DNA from: Talinum fruticosum
Lineage: Eukaryota > Streptophyta > Magnoliopsida > Caryophyllales > Talinaceae
NCBI GenBank assembly: GCA_021018815.1
Contig: JAITYX010000025.1
Span: 6,758,001 to 6,822,000, forward strand
DNA length: 64,000 bases
Reading direction: 5' to 3'
Made by a program: the position numbers and the translations under genes. Positions 11,930 to 24,325 of this stretch are shown in pieces (position 1 is the first letter of the stretch; each line of letters begins with the position of its first letter). The notes below the pieces were generated by a model. That model was not told the DNA's origin, ran no database searches, and saw only the letters and a program-made list of their open reading frames with translations.

Positions 11930-12887
11930 TCATCACCAACACATTAAAGATCCCAAACGACCCAACAACATGAGTAAGAAGCTCCACTAGACTTGGCTTA
12001 GGTAATAGGTTATGTGTTTGGCCAAGGGCTAGTTATAAGGGTTCCAACAAATGAATTAGGCAATCAAGCTCAAAGGGCTATCAAAGGTCAATAACATGCA
12101 ACAAGGTGGCAATTTGGCTAATGTAGCTCAAAATTAAAGAATGCCTCAATCATTTTGTCACAAAGCATGCACACATGTGATTTTGAAGAGAATTCAAACA
12201 AGTTCTAGAGATGCAATCGTGGAGGAGAATCACACATGAAGAAAACATGAGATTAATTGTACAGTTTAGTCTTTTCAAGCCTCAAAATTCTCACATGGTC
12301 TCTACCACAATCTCAACCAGCTCAAAAAGTTTCACATGCCAACACTATTTGTCAAGGAATCAAGGGCAATCAAGTTTCATCCATCAAATATGGTCAAAAT
12401 CTTGAATTTCAAAACTGGTCTTCAAAAATTTCTGCAATTAAGGCTATTCATTAAAATCATTTTCCATTGAAAACATATTTAGCCTAAAAGGAATCATGAT
12501 TGGAGATTCATCTCTTTTTTAATTTTTCAGTTTTTTTCATTCTTTTTTTATATACATGTCTATATGATGTTACCTAAATGCTCTAAATGCAATCCTAAAT
12601 GTTTTTTAATTTTTCAATGTTTTTCAATTGTTTATATTTTTGCAAAGTTTTTCAATTTAATTGAATTTTTGTGTGTGTAAATGTCAAATAAAACATGCTC
12701 TAACCTAAATGAAATGCAACTGTACATTATTCAACAATGACAAACTAAGTAGGCACATTCCTCCCATGCCTGGATACAACATTGTCCACCATGCAAGCAC
12801 AATCAGTAAAACGAGATAAGGGAGAGCAAAAGATCACTCAAATGGAGGGGGAGGAGGAAGGGGATTGGGGTTATCCTAGGAGATATG

Positions 12888-14164
12888 CTAATCATGCCAA
12901 ATAGTCAAACATTCACTCATCATATGCATATAATGGTTCCGATTAGCGAGCATGTCACGAAGTTCAATTTGGGCATTTTGTATAGTGTCACACTCGAACG
13001 AACATAATCTTGAAGAGAGGCATGTTCAAAGTGGATGTACACCCTAAGTGAGGCTTGCTCGGATCTAAAAGCAGCGCGGTCGGAATGATCATACTCCCGA
13101 AGGAGAGCTAGTTTTGATGAATGGCAGTGAGAAGTTAATACATAGATGCATCGACATTAGGCTCATTATGCACAGGGGCGGGGAAGAGAAGAGGTAGAGG
13201 CACCCACATCAGTATGGGGAGGAGGGTGAGGGATTTCATCTTCACTCGGGCAAAAATCCGAGGTTGGCCACATCCGTAATGGATGCGCGCTAAGGACAAG
13301 GGAGACACAACATACGATTTTGAGGATACAACCAATGTAACTCTCTAGAAATTGTACGACACATGCACATAGCCCGCAAAGCCTCAATATCTATTCTTTC
13401 AGACCCTCTCAACCTATCATTTGCAAATTGATGGGCTAAATAAGCCCTAGGATTAAACTCGGATGCTTCTCCCGTCCACATCACATACAAACAAAACAAT
13501 TCACAGAGACACATATTATTGCCATTGTCATCCCTTCTAAACAGACCATGGCCCAAAACTCGATGAATGTATCGAATATAGGGGTTCCTAACAGCTGTTG
13601 CCTTAGTCGAACTAAGATGATAGTCTTGCTCACTAGAAATAGAATTTCAAAATTGTATCGAATTGAAACAATCAGGAACCAAATGGTGTCCAAGTCCTAG
13701 GTTTCTAAAAAGGGTAAATAAAGCATTAAACTTACTAAGAGTGATTTCACGATATTCCCCTAACGGACGAAAGCAAACCGAGCCACGCTCGGTGTGAGAA
13801 CCATGCCCAATTTCAATAGTTAATGTGCTCAGAAATTCCAAAGTTAGGCTCCTATATATCCCTAATCGAATATTCACAAAATTTAACAAACTACACTGTT
13901 CAACCATCCAAAGAAAATCCTCAAGCAAACCCAACTTTTCTAAACTAATCTCATCATAATAACGGGTTGCAACAATTTCACGATTAATCAATGAATTGTA
14001 ATGTTCAATATGTTCAAGATTAGTCAAGTTAAGAGGGTTGTTTGGGTTACCTCTGTTGTGCGGAATACGGACATTTCGGGGTTGTGGAGGAGTGGCTTGG
14101 CCTTGGTCGCGGAGCTCGGTCGGGAGGACTTCCCTTGAGTAATCTTACGCCTTTTGGGTGACAT
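12888..14164 (-). pseudogene. Athila 3' ORF (ORF-1/env-like position), copy 1
   Basis: Copy nearest the 3' LTR. The frame would open with MSPKRRKIT at 14164, a short basic stretch that could act as a nuclear localisation signal. The central block, 14027-13740, encodes NREIVATRYYDEISLEKLGL and LTLEFLSTLTIEIGHG, matching the conserved domain of plant Athila extra ORFs. A following block at about 13600-13480 carries GHGLFRRDD and LFCLYVMWTG. The C-terminus is conserved in all four copies and ends MSECLTIWHD with TAG at 12888. The frame is broken several times. Protein function in this family is not known; its place after pol is why it is sometimes compared with env. Confidence 0.8.
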
Positions 14165-15362
14165 TGAAGCAAATTTGAAAACCTAAATCTAGGGGAAAAG
14201 GAAAAAATTTGTGGTGAAGAATGGGGAAGAAAAGAGGGCGAATTTTGTGGATTAAAAGACCGAGAGTGGTCGGAAAACGAAGGGAGGGAGGACTTGCAAT
14301 GCCGAAAGAGCAGACAGTCGTCGACGAGAGCAGGAGCAGAGTAGTAGAAGGCGACGACGTGGGTTCCGGGCGGGGAAGAACCAAGGGAACTTGAGCAGAG
14401 AGAAGGTGAGGGCGTGGGCAGAGAGAAATCATCACCAACACATTAAAGACCCCAAACGACATGAGTAAGAAGCTCCACTAGACTTGACTTAGGTAATAGG
14501 TTATGTGTTTGGCCAAGGGCTAGTTTGGAGGGTTCCAACAAATGAATTAGACAATTAGGCTCAAAGGGCTATCAAAGGTCAATAACATGTAACAAGGTGG
14601 TAATTTGGCTAATGTAGCTCAAAAATCAAAGAATTCCTCAATCATTTTGTCACAAAGCATGCACACATGTGATTTTGAAGAGAATTCAAACAGGTTCTAG
14701 AGATGCAATCATGGAGGAGAATCATACATGAAGAAAACATGAGACTAATTGTATTATTTAGTCTTTCCAAGGCTAAAAAGTCTCACATGGTCTCTACCAC
14801 AATCTCAACTAGCTCAAAGAGTTTGATCCGCCAACACTATTTGTCAAGGAATCAAGGGCAATCAACTTTCATCCATTAAATATGGTCAAAATCTTGAAGT
14901 TCAAAACCGTAGGGCTATTCTTTGAACATTTTCCATTGAAAACTTATTTGGCCTAAAAAGAATCATCATTGGAAATTCATCTCTTTTTCAATTTTTCAGT
15001 TTTTTTCATTCTTTTTTATATGCAAGTCTATATGATGTTACCTAAAATTCTTTAAATGCAATCCTAAATGTTTTTATATTTTTCAATGTTTTTCAATTTT
15101 TTTTTTGTTTTGCAAAGTTTTTCAAATTTTTTGAATTTGTTTTTTTTTTTTGTAAATGTCAAATAAAACATGCTCTAACCTAAACGAAATGCAACCGTAC
15201 ATTATTCAACAATGGCAATCTAAGTAGAAAAATTCCCCCATGCTTGGACACAATATTGTCCACAATGCAAGCACAATCGAGTAAAACGAGATGGGAGAGA
15301 ACAAAAGATCACTCAAATAGACGGGGAGAAGGAGGGGGATTCGGGTTACCTTAGGAGATATG

Positions 15363-16695
15363 CTAATCATGCCAAACAGTCAAACATTCACTCATCATAT
15401 GCATATAATGGTTCCGATTAGCGAGCATGTCACGAAGTTCAATTTAGGCATTTTGTATAGTGTCACACTATGAATGAACATAATCTCGAAGAGAGGCATG
15501 TTCAGAGTGGACGTACTCCCTAAGTGAGGCTTGCTCGGATCTAAGAGCGAGCATGCTCGGAATGCACATACTCCCTGAAGGAGAGCTGCTCTTGATGAAT
15601 GGCAGTGAGAAATGAATGCACGGATGCATCGACATTAGGCTCATTATGCACAGGGGCGAGGGAAGAGAAGAGGTAGAGGCACCGGGCAAAAATTTGAGGT
15701 TTGCCGCATACCTAAGGGATGTGCGCTCAAGACAAGGGAGACACAACATATGGTTATGACGATACAACTAATGTAACTCTCTAGAAATTGTACGACACAT
15801 GCCCATGGCCCGCAAAGCCTCAATATCTATTCTTTCAGACCCTTGCGCCCTATCATTATGGTGCTCATCGGGGTTCCAACCTAAATCTAACACAATTGTT
15901 GTAACTAAACCCTCTCATAACAATCCTACCCCGGGAACTAGTAGGAGCATTCGTAAATTGACGGGCTAAATAAGCCCCAGGATTAAACTCGGATGCATCT
16001 CCCGTCCACATCATATACAAACAAAACAATTCACAAAGACAAATATTATTGCCACTGCCATCCATTCCAAATAGACCATGGCCCAAAACTCGATGAATGC
16101 ATCGAATACAGGGGTTCCTAATCGCTGTCGCCTTAGTCGAACTAGGATGATAGTCTTGCTCACCAAAAATAGAATTCCAAAATTGTATCGAATTGAAACA
16201 ATCAGGAACCAAATGGTGTCCAAGTCCTAGGTTTCTAGGTAGCGTAAATAAAGTATTAAACTTACTAAGAGTGATTTCACAAGTATTCCCCTAACGAGAC
16301 GAAAGGAAACTAAGCCATGCTCAGCGTGAGAACCACGCCCAATTTCAATAGTTAATGTGCTTAGAAATTCCAAAGGTAGGCTCCTATATATCCTTAATCG
16401 AATATTCACAAAATTTAACAAACCACACCATTCAACCATCCAAAGAAAATCCTCAAGTAAACCCAACTTTTCTAAACTAATTTCATCATAATAACGGGTT
16501 GCAACAATTTCACGATTAATCAATGAATTGTAACGTTCAATATGTTTTAGATTAGTCAAGTTAAGAGGGCTGTTTGGTTTACCTCGTTGTGCGGAATACG
16601 GACATTTCGGGGTTGTGGAGGAGTGGCTTGGCCTTGGTTGTGGAGCTCGGTCGGGAGGACTTGCCTTGAGTAATCTTCCGCCTTTTGGGTGACAT
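15363..16695 (-). pseudogene. Athila 3' ORF, copy 2
   Basis: Same layout as copy 1: start MSPKRRKIT at 16695, central block ERYNSLINREIVATRYYDEI at about 16540-16480, LPLEFLSTLTIEIGRG near 16375, then HRVLGHGLFGMDGSGNN near 16080 and the stop at 15363. In this copy an open frame of 283 codons (17078-16227) joins the upstream unit sequence to the domain, because the true N-terminal frame is shifted; that long frame is therefore partly accidental. This copy lacks about 50 bp present in others near 15690. Confidence 0.8.
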
Positions 16696-17922
16696 TGAAG
16701 AAAACTTGAAAACCTAAATCTAGGGAAAAAAGCAAAAATTTGTGGTGAAGAATGGGGAAGAAAAGAGGGCGGATTTTGTGAAGTAAAAGACTTAGAGTGG
16801 TCGGAAAACGAGAGGAGGGAGGACGGGCAATGCCGAAGCAGTAGACGGTCGCCAACGAGAGCAAAAACAATTGTAGAAGGCGATGACGCGGGTTCTGGGC
16901 AAGGATGAGCCAAGGGAACTCGAGTAGAGAGATGGTGAGGGCATGAGCAGAGAGAAATCATCACCAACACATTAAAGGCCCCAAACGACCCAACAACATG
17001 AATAAGAGGCTCCACTAGACTTGGCTTAGGTAATAGGTTATGTGTTTGACTAAGGGCTAGTTTGGAGGGTTCCAACAAATGAATTAGGCAATTAGGCTCA
17101 AAGGGCTATCAAAGGTCAATAACATGTAACAAGGTGGCACTTTGTCTAATGTAGCTCAAAAATAGAAGAATGCCTCAATCATTTTGTCACAAAGAATGCA
17201 CACATGTGATTTTGAAGAGAATTCAAACAAGTTTTAGGGATGCAATCATGAGAATCACATATGAAGAAAACATGAGATTAATTGTACTCGTTTAGTCTTT
17301 CCAAGGCTAAAAAGTCTAACATGATCTCTACCACAATCTCAACTAGCTTAAAGAGTTTCACATGCCAACACTATTTGTCAAGGAATCAAGGGCAATGAAC
17401 TTTCATCCATCAAATATGGTCAAAATCTTGAATTTCAAAACTGGTTTTCAAAAATTTCTACATTTAGGGTTATTCATTGAAATCATTTTCCATTGAAAAC
17501 TTATTTGGCATAAAAGGAATCATGATTGGAGATTCGTCTCTTTTTAATTTTTCAGTTTTTTTTTGCATTCTTTTTTTTTTATATGCAAGTCTATATGGTG
17601 TTACCTAAATACTTTGAATGCAATCCTAAATGTTTTTTATATTTTTCAATGTTTTTCAATTTTTTTAAATTTTTGCAAAGTTTATCAATTTTTTGAATTT
17701 TTGTGTGTGTAAATGTCAAATAAAACATGCTCTAACCTCAATGAAATGTAATGTACATTATTCAACAATGGCAACCTAAGTAGGCACATCCCCTCCCCCC
17801 ATGCTTGGACACAACATTGTCCACAATGCAAGCACAATTAGTAAAACGAGATGGGGGAGAAGTAAAGCTCACTCAAATAGAGGGGGAGAAGGAGGGGGAT
17901 TCCGGTTACCCTAGGAGATATG

Positions 17923-19290
17923 CTAATCATGCCAAACAGTCAAACATTAACTCATCAATTACATATAATGGTTCTGATTAGCAAGCATGTCACGAAGTTC
18001 AATTTGGAAATTTTGTATAGTCTCACACTATGAATGAACATAATTTCGAAGAGAGGCATGTTTAGAGTGGATGTACTCTCTAAGTAAGGCTTGCTTAGAT
18101 CTAAGAGAAGCGTGGTCGAATGCACATACTCCTCGAAAGAGAGCTGCTCTTGATGAATGGCAGTGAGAAATGAATGCACAAATGCATCGACATTAGGCTC
18201 ATTATGCACGGGGGTGGGGGAAGAGAAGAGGTAGAGGCACCCATATTAGTATAGGGAGGAGGGTGAGGGATTTCATCCTCACCGGGTCAAAAGCTGAGGT
18301 TGGCCGCATACCTAAGGGATGTACGCTCAGGACAAGGGAGACGCAACATACGGTTATGATGATACAACCAATGTAACTCTCTAGAAATTGTACGACACAT
18401 GCCCATAGCCCGCAAAGGCTCAACATCTACTCTTTCAGACCCTTGCGCCCTATCATTATGGTGCTCATCAGGGTTCCAACCTAAATCTAACACAATTGTT
18501 ATAACTAAATCCCCTATAACAATCCTACCCGGGAACTAGTAGGAGCATTAACAAATTGACGGGCTAAATAAGCCCCAGGATTAAACTCGGATGCATCTCT
18601 CGTCCCCATCATATACAAACAAAACAATTCATAGAGACACATATTATTGCCACTGTCATCCCTTCCAAACAAACCATGGCCTAAAACTCGATGAATGTAT
18701 CGAATACAAGGGGTCCTAACTCGCTGTCGGCTTCATCGAACAAGGATGATAGTCTTGCTCACCGAAATAGAATTCCAAAATTGTATCGAATTGAAACAAT
18801 TTGGAACCAAATGGTGTCCAAGTCCTAGATTTCTAGGTAGGGTAAATAAAGCATTAAACTTACTAAGAGTGATTTCACGGTATTCCCTAACAGACGAAAG
18901 AAAACTAAGCCATGCTCAGCGTGAGAACCACGCCCAATTTCAATAGTTAATGTGCTTAGAAATTCCAAAGGTAGGCTCCTATATATCCTTAATCGAATAT
19001 TCACAAAATTTAACAAACCACGCCATTCAACCATCCAAAGGAAATCCTCAAGCAAACCCAACTTTTCTAAACTAATTTCATCATAATAACGGGTTGCAAC
19101 AATTTCACGATTAATCCATGAATTGTAACGTTCAATATGTTTTAGATTAGTCAAGTTAAGAGGGCTGTTTGGGTTACCTCTGTTTCACTGAATAGGGACA
19201 TTCCGGGCGATCGACGAGTGGCTTGGGCCTGGGCTGCGGAGCTCGGTAGGGAGGACTCCCCTTCGGTAATCTTCGCCTTTTGGGTGCCAT
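17923..19290 (-). pseudogene. Athila 3' ORF, copy 3
   Basis: Opens at 19290 with ATGGCACCCAAAAGGCG (Met-Ala-Pro-Lys-Arg). Central domain at 19154-18840 with INREIVATRYYDEISLEKLG and LPLEFLSTLTIEIGRG. C-terminal stop at 17923 in the same context as the other copies. It shares the LPLEF spelling and several bases with copy 2, where copies 1 and 4 have LTLEF, which suggests copies 2 and 3 are closest relatives. Frameshifts are present around 18890 and downstream. Confidence 0.8.
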
Positions 19291-20475
19291 TGGAGCAAAT
19301 TTGAAAACCTAAATCTAAGGAAAAAAGCAAAAATTTGTGGAGAAGAATTGGGAAGAAAAGAGGGCGGATTTTATGGAGTAAAAGACCGAGAGTGGTTGGA
19401 AAACGAGGGGAGGGAGGACGGGAAGCACCGGAGTAGCGGACGATCGCCAACTAGAGCAGGAAGCAGTAGTAGAAGGCGACGACATGGGTTCCGGGCAAGG
19501 AAGAACTAAGGGTACCCCAGTAGAGAGAAGGTGAGGGCGTGATTAAAGACCCCAAATGACCCAACAACATGAGTAAGAAGCTCCACCAGACTTGGCTTAG
19601 GTAATAGGTTATGTGTTTGGCCAAGGGCTAGTTAGGAGGGTTCCAACAACCGAATTAGGCAATTAGGCTCAAAGGGCTATCAAAGGTCAATAACATGTAA
19701 CAAGGTGGCACTTTGGCTAATGTAGCTCAAAAATCAAAGAATGCCTCAATCATTTTGTCACAAAGCATGCACACATGTGATTTTGAAGAGAATTCAAACA
19801 AGTTCTAGAGATGCAATCATGGAGGAGAATCACATATGAAGAAAACATGAGACTAATTGTACTCGTTTAGTCTTTCCAAGGCTCAAAAGTTTTACATGGT
19901 CTTTACCACAATCTCAATTAGCTCAAAGAGTTTCACATGCCAACACTATTTGTTAAGGAATCAAGGGTAATCAACTTTCATTCATCAAATATGGTCAAAA
20001 TCTTAAAGTTCAAAACTGGTTTTCAAAAATTTCTAGAGTTAAGGCTATTCATTGAAATCATTTTTCATTGAAAACTTATTTGGCATAAACCGAATCATGA
20101 TTGGAGATTCATCTCTTTTTTAATTTTTCAGTTTTTTTAAATTTTTTTATATGCAAGTCTATATGATGTTACCTAAATTCTCTAAATGCAATCCTAAATG
20201 TTTTTTTATTTTTCAATGTTTTTTAATTGTTTATATTTTTGCAAAGTTTTTCAATTTTTTGAAGTTTTTTTGTAATGTTAAATAAAACATGCTCTAATCT
20301 AAATGAAATGCAATGTATGTTATTCAACAATGACAACCTAAGTAGGCACATTCGCCCCATGCTTGGACACAACATTGTGCACAATGCAAGCACAATCAGT
20401 AAAACTTGATGGGGAAGAACAAAAGATCACTCAAATGGAGGGGGAGGAGGAGGGAGATTCAGATTAGGAGATATA

Positions 20476-21848
20476 CTAATCATGCCAAATAGTCAAACAT
20501 TCACTCATCATATGCATATAATGGTTCCGATTAGCAAGCATGTCACGAAGTTCAATTTAGGCATTTTGTATAGTCTCACACTCTGAATGAACATAATCTC
20601 GAAGAGAGGCATGTTCGAGTGGACGTACTCCCTAAGTGAGGCTTGCTCGGATCTAAGAGCAGCGTGCTCAAAACGCACATACTCCCCGAAGGAGAGCTGC
20701 TCTTGATGAATGGCGATGAGAAATGAATGCACGGATGCATTGACATTAGGCTCATTATGCACAGGGGTGGGGGAAGAGAAGAGGTAGAGGCACGCACATC
20801 AGTATGGGGAGGAGGGTGAGGGATTTCATCCTCACCGGGCAAGAATCCGAGGCTGGCCGCATCCTTAAGGGATGTGCGCTCAGGATAAGGGAGATGTAAC
20901 ATACGGTTATGAGGATACAACCAATGTAACTCTCTAGAAATTGTACGACACATGCCTATAGCCCGCAAAGCCTTATTATCTATTCTTTCGAGACCCTCGC
21001 ACCCTATCATTATGGTGCTCATCGAGGTTCCAACCTAAATCTACAACAATTGTTGTAACTAGACCCCAAATAACAATCCTACCCTAGGAACTAGTAGTAG
21101 CATTGGCAAATTGACTAGGCTAAATAAGCCCTAGGATTAAACTCGGATGCATCTCCCGTCCACATCACATACAAACAAAACAATTGACAGAGACACATAT
21201 TATTACCATTATCATCCCTTCCAAACAGGACCATGGCCCAAAACTCGATGATCGTATCAAATACAGGGGTTCCTAACATCTGTCGCCTTAGTTGAACTAG
21301 GATGATAGTCTTGCTCACCGTAAATAGAATTTCAAAATTGTATGGAATGGAAACAATCAGGAATCAAATGGTGTCCAAGTCTTAGGTTTCTAAGTAGGTA
21401 AATAAAGCATTAAACTTACTAAGAGTGATTTCATAATATTCTCCTAACAGACGAAAGGAAACCGAGCCATGCTCGGCGTGAGAACCGCGCCCAATTTCAA
21501 GAGTTAATGTGCTTAGAAATTCCAAAGTTAGGCTCCTATATATCCCTAATCGAATATTTACAAAATTTAACAAACTACACCGTTCAACCATCCAAAGAAA
21601 ATCCTCAAGCAAACCCAACTTTTCTAAAACTAATCTCATCATAATAACGGGTTGCAACAATTTCACGATTAATCAATGAATTGTAACGTTCAATATATTC
21701 AAGATTAGTCAAGTTAAGAGGGTTGTTTGGGTTAACTTCGTTGCGCGGAATACGAACATTCCGGGGTGTTGGACGAGTGGCTTGGGCCTGGGTTGTGGAG
21801 CTCGTTAGGAGGACTCCCTTGAGTAATCTTCCGCCTTTTGGGTGCCAT
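20476..21848 (-). pseudogene. Athila 3' ORF, copy 4 (closest to pol)
   Basis: First copy after integrase in element order. Start ATGGCACCCAAAAGGCGG at 21848; the domain frame is shifted relative to it, since the start frame meets a TAA near 21735 while the domain continues in another frame with NREIVATRYYDEI at about 21670. LTLEFLSTLTLEIGRG follows near 21500. The stop is at 20476. Its upstream flank (22100-22400) is the unique sequence that precedes the array, so this unit holds the original position. Confidence 0.8.
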
Positions 21849-22429
21849 TGGAGCAAATTTGAAAACCTAAATCTAGGGAAAAAGAAAAATTTGTGGTGAA
21901 GAATGGGGAAGAAAAGAGGGCGAATTTTGTGGATTAAAAGACCGAGAGTGGTCGGAAAACGAAGGGAGGGAGGACTTGCAATGCCGAAAGAGCGAGCAGA
22001 TCGTCGACGAGAGCAGGAGCGATAGTAGAAGGCGACGACGTGGGTTCCGGGCGAGGAAGAACCAAGGGAACTTGAGCAGAGAGAAGGTGAGGGCGTGAGG
22101 GATGGTGCGAGCAAGAGGCCGGCGAGTAGCAAAGAAAGTAGTAGTTTCTAGCGAGCGAGTGGACGAAAGCAGCAAAACGCGAGCACAAAGAAGAGGAGAG
22201 TGAGAGAGATGGCGAAATTGATGAAGAGGAAGAACAGATCTGGTGAAGTGGGTCTCAAATTTGGACTTTATGAGGGATTTGAGAGAGAGTAGAGATGGAA
22301 TAGAGAGGAGTTGGAGCTTGGCTATGGAGGGCTGAAAACATGAGAGAGAGAGCAAGAAGAAGAGGAGGCGGTGGTAAAGTGAGGAGAGAGAGAGAGAGAG
22401 GTTTTCGGCTGAAATTCAAAACCGGCGTT

Positions 22430-22850
22430 GAACATACCGCTAATATGGGCCATTTCTGCTGAAACGGGCAGCCCATGTCGACTGTTGGCTCTACATTATA
22501 CTCCCAAATTGGCTAGTGTTTAAGGAAAACGGGTCCCTTGCACCCGCTAGAGGAACACCTAGAAAGGACCGTGTCCACGAGACATGGGCGGCTCGTTTTG
22601 GGTGCTGCCTTGCTCACCTTGCATCGGACTCGGCCTATTTTCACCGGAAACGGGTGTGTTGTTGCTTGCTTGGAGGCGACATCCAACACGGGCCATTTCG
22701 GTTGAAACGGGTGGGTCGTTTTGGTTGCTTCCTCACTCGCTTTTTTGTGCTTTTTGAATTCTTTCTATCTTTTTCTTTTTTTCTTTTGTTTTATTTCATT
22801 TTTTTAAACAAAATACAAAATGACTTAGGTTGCCTCCCAAAAAGGTCTTG
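22430..22850 (-). other. Athila spacer with LTR-like GC motifs
   Basis: Non-coding segment between integrase and the 3' ORF array. It contains pieces such as ACGGGCAGCCCATGTCGACT, GGACCGTGTCCACGAGAC and ACACGGGCCATTTCGGTTG, resembling the ACACGGGCCGTGT motifs inside both LTRs. It is GC-richer than its surroundings. The likeness suggests a copied LTR piece or a regulatory motif kept in two places. Confidence 0.55.
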
Positions 22851-22880
22851 TTTAAGGTAGTTAGCTTGACCATATGCAAC

Positions 22881-24325
22881 TCATTCCTTATGCCATACTC
22901 GGGTTAGTAAGGGCATAATATGTGGTCTTCTCCTCGAGTTGCCCCACAATGTAAGGCTTGAGTCGTTGACCATTGACCTTGAAGGAACCGGCGGACTTAC
23001 TCCACACCTCAACCGCGCCATGAGGAAATATCTTGGTGACTTGAGACGGCCCGGACCATCGGGATCTCGGCTTTCCGGAAATAACTTCAGTCTCAAGTTA
23101 AACAAAAGGACCATGTCACCTTCTTCAAACCTTTTATGTAGAATATGCTTGTCTTGCCACCTCTTAGTTCTCTCCTTGTAGATTCAGGAACTTTCATAAG
23201 CTTGCAATCTCAACTCTTTAAGTCTGTTGCAATTGGAGAACTCGCCTCTCATTGGCCGCCTCGGTGTCAAAATTGAGAGTCCGGATTGCCCAAAAAGCCT
23301 TGTGTTCCATCTCTACGGGAAAATGACAAGGCTTCCCATATACTAACCTGGAAAGGAGTAGTGCCAGGGAGTCTTCTAAGTAGTGCGGTATGCCCATAAT
23401 GCATCATTGAGCTTCAAAGACTAATCTTTCCGGGATCTATCCACCGTCTTCTCAAGAATATTCTTCAACTCCCGGTTGGACAACTCAACTTGACCACTTG
23501 TTTGAGGATGGTAAGGCGTGGCCACCTTATGGAATACTCCATACTTCTTCAAAAGAACCTCAAGTGGTCGGTTGCAGAAATGACTCCCATTATCACTCAA
23601 TAAGGCTCTTGGATTGCCAAACCGAGAAAAAATGTTCTTCTTGAGGAGCTTCATGACAACCTTGGAATCGTTGGTGGGAGAGGCAATGGCTTCCACCCAT
23701 TTCGACACATAGTCCACGATTACTAGGATATAGAGGTTCTTGTGAGAGGGAGGAAAAGGACCCATGAAGTCAATTCCCTATACATCGAAAAGCTCAACCT
23801 CCAAAATGACAGTTTGGGGCATCTCATGCCTCTTTGAAATAGTGTCCATCCTTTGGCATCGATCACAAGTAATCATAAAGCTCCTTACATCTTTGGTGAG
23901 AGTTGGCCAATAGAAGCCAACTTGTAAGACCTTGGAGGTGGTTTTGTAAAGGCCAAAATTTCCACCATAAGTAGTGGAATGATAGTGATGGAGTACACTT
24001 TGAATCTCATCTTTCGAATGCACCTTCGATATACCCCATCTGCACACAACTTGTAAAGGAGAGGCTCTTCCCACACATAGCTTTTCACCTCAAATAAGAA
24101 CCGCTTCCTTTGTTGAAAACACAAATCCGGTGGCATCACTCCACAAACGATGTAGTTCACAAAGTCAGCATACCATGGAGTAAAAGCGGGTGAAACAACC
24201 ATGAGTTTCTCATTCGGAAACGAATCATCAATGGGGATAACTTCCTTTAGGAAATCCTGCAACCGAGAAAGATGGTCTGCCACCACATTTTGCAATCCGA
24301 GGCTTGTCTCGGATCTCCAAATCAA
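22881..24325 (-). pseudogene. Athila integrase region
   Basis: Domains in order on the minus strand. A linker with VVADHLSRL lies at about 24290. The zinc-binding HHCC-type block is at 24010-23840: LHHYHSTTYGGNFG, then CDRCQ. Related elements have GGH where this one has GGN, so one zinc ligand appears lost. The DDE core is at 23765-23421: the first Asp in [10 protein letters not shown], the second in SDNGSHF, and the Glu in QVELSNRE, with 35 residues between the last two, as expected. A C-terminal block at about 23100-22930 has LKLFP, then WSGP and [16 protein letters not shown] sequence. Frameshifts separate the blocks. Integrase would join the element's cDNA to host DNA in the nucleus. Confidence 0.88.

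Larger units (their letters stand above)
11930..22100 (-). repeat. Four tandem 2.5-2.6 kb units inside the Athila element
   Basis: Four head-to-tail copies occupy about 11930-14430, 14431-16959, 16960-19542 and 19543-22100. The anchor CACCAACACATTAAAG occurs at about 11934, 14434 and 16963, and the shorter ATTAAAGACCCCAAATGACC at 19543. A second anchor, CATGTCACGAAGTTCAATTT, recurs at 12954, 15427, 17987 and 20541. Periods are about 2500, 2530 and 2580 bp. Each unit carries one 3' ORF, a GCATGGGG tract, T-rich non-coding DNA and the start-proximal sequence of the next unit. The copies differ by scattered substitutions and indels. Junctions 1/2 and 2/3 share a GCAGAGAGAAATC segment that junction 3/4 lacks. 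Confidence 0.92.

Noticed and set aside
16227..17078. 283-codon open frame, the longest in the window
   Set aside because: The first part is an accidental frame through unit junction sequence; only the second half belongs to the Athila 3' ORF, which starts in another frame at 16695.
11930..22100. Cluster of duplicated host genes
   Set aside because: The repeated frame matches the Athila extra ORF and the array lies between paired LTRs downstream of integrase, so it is part of one retroelement.
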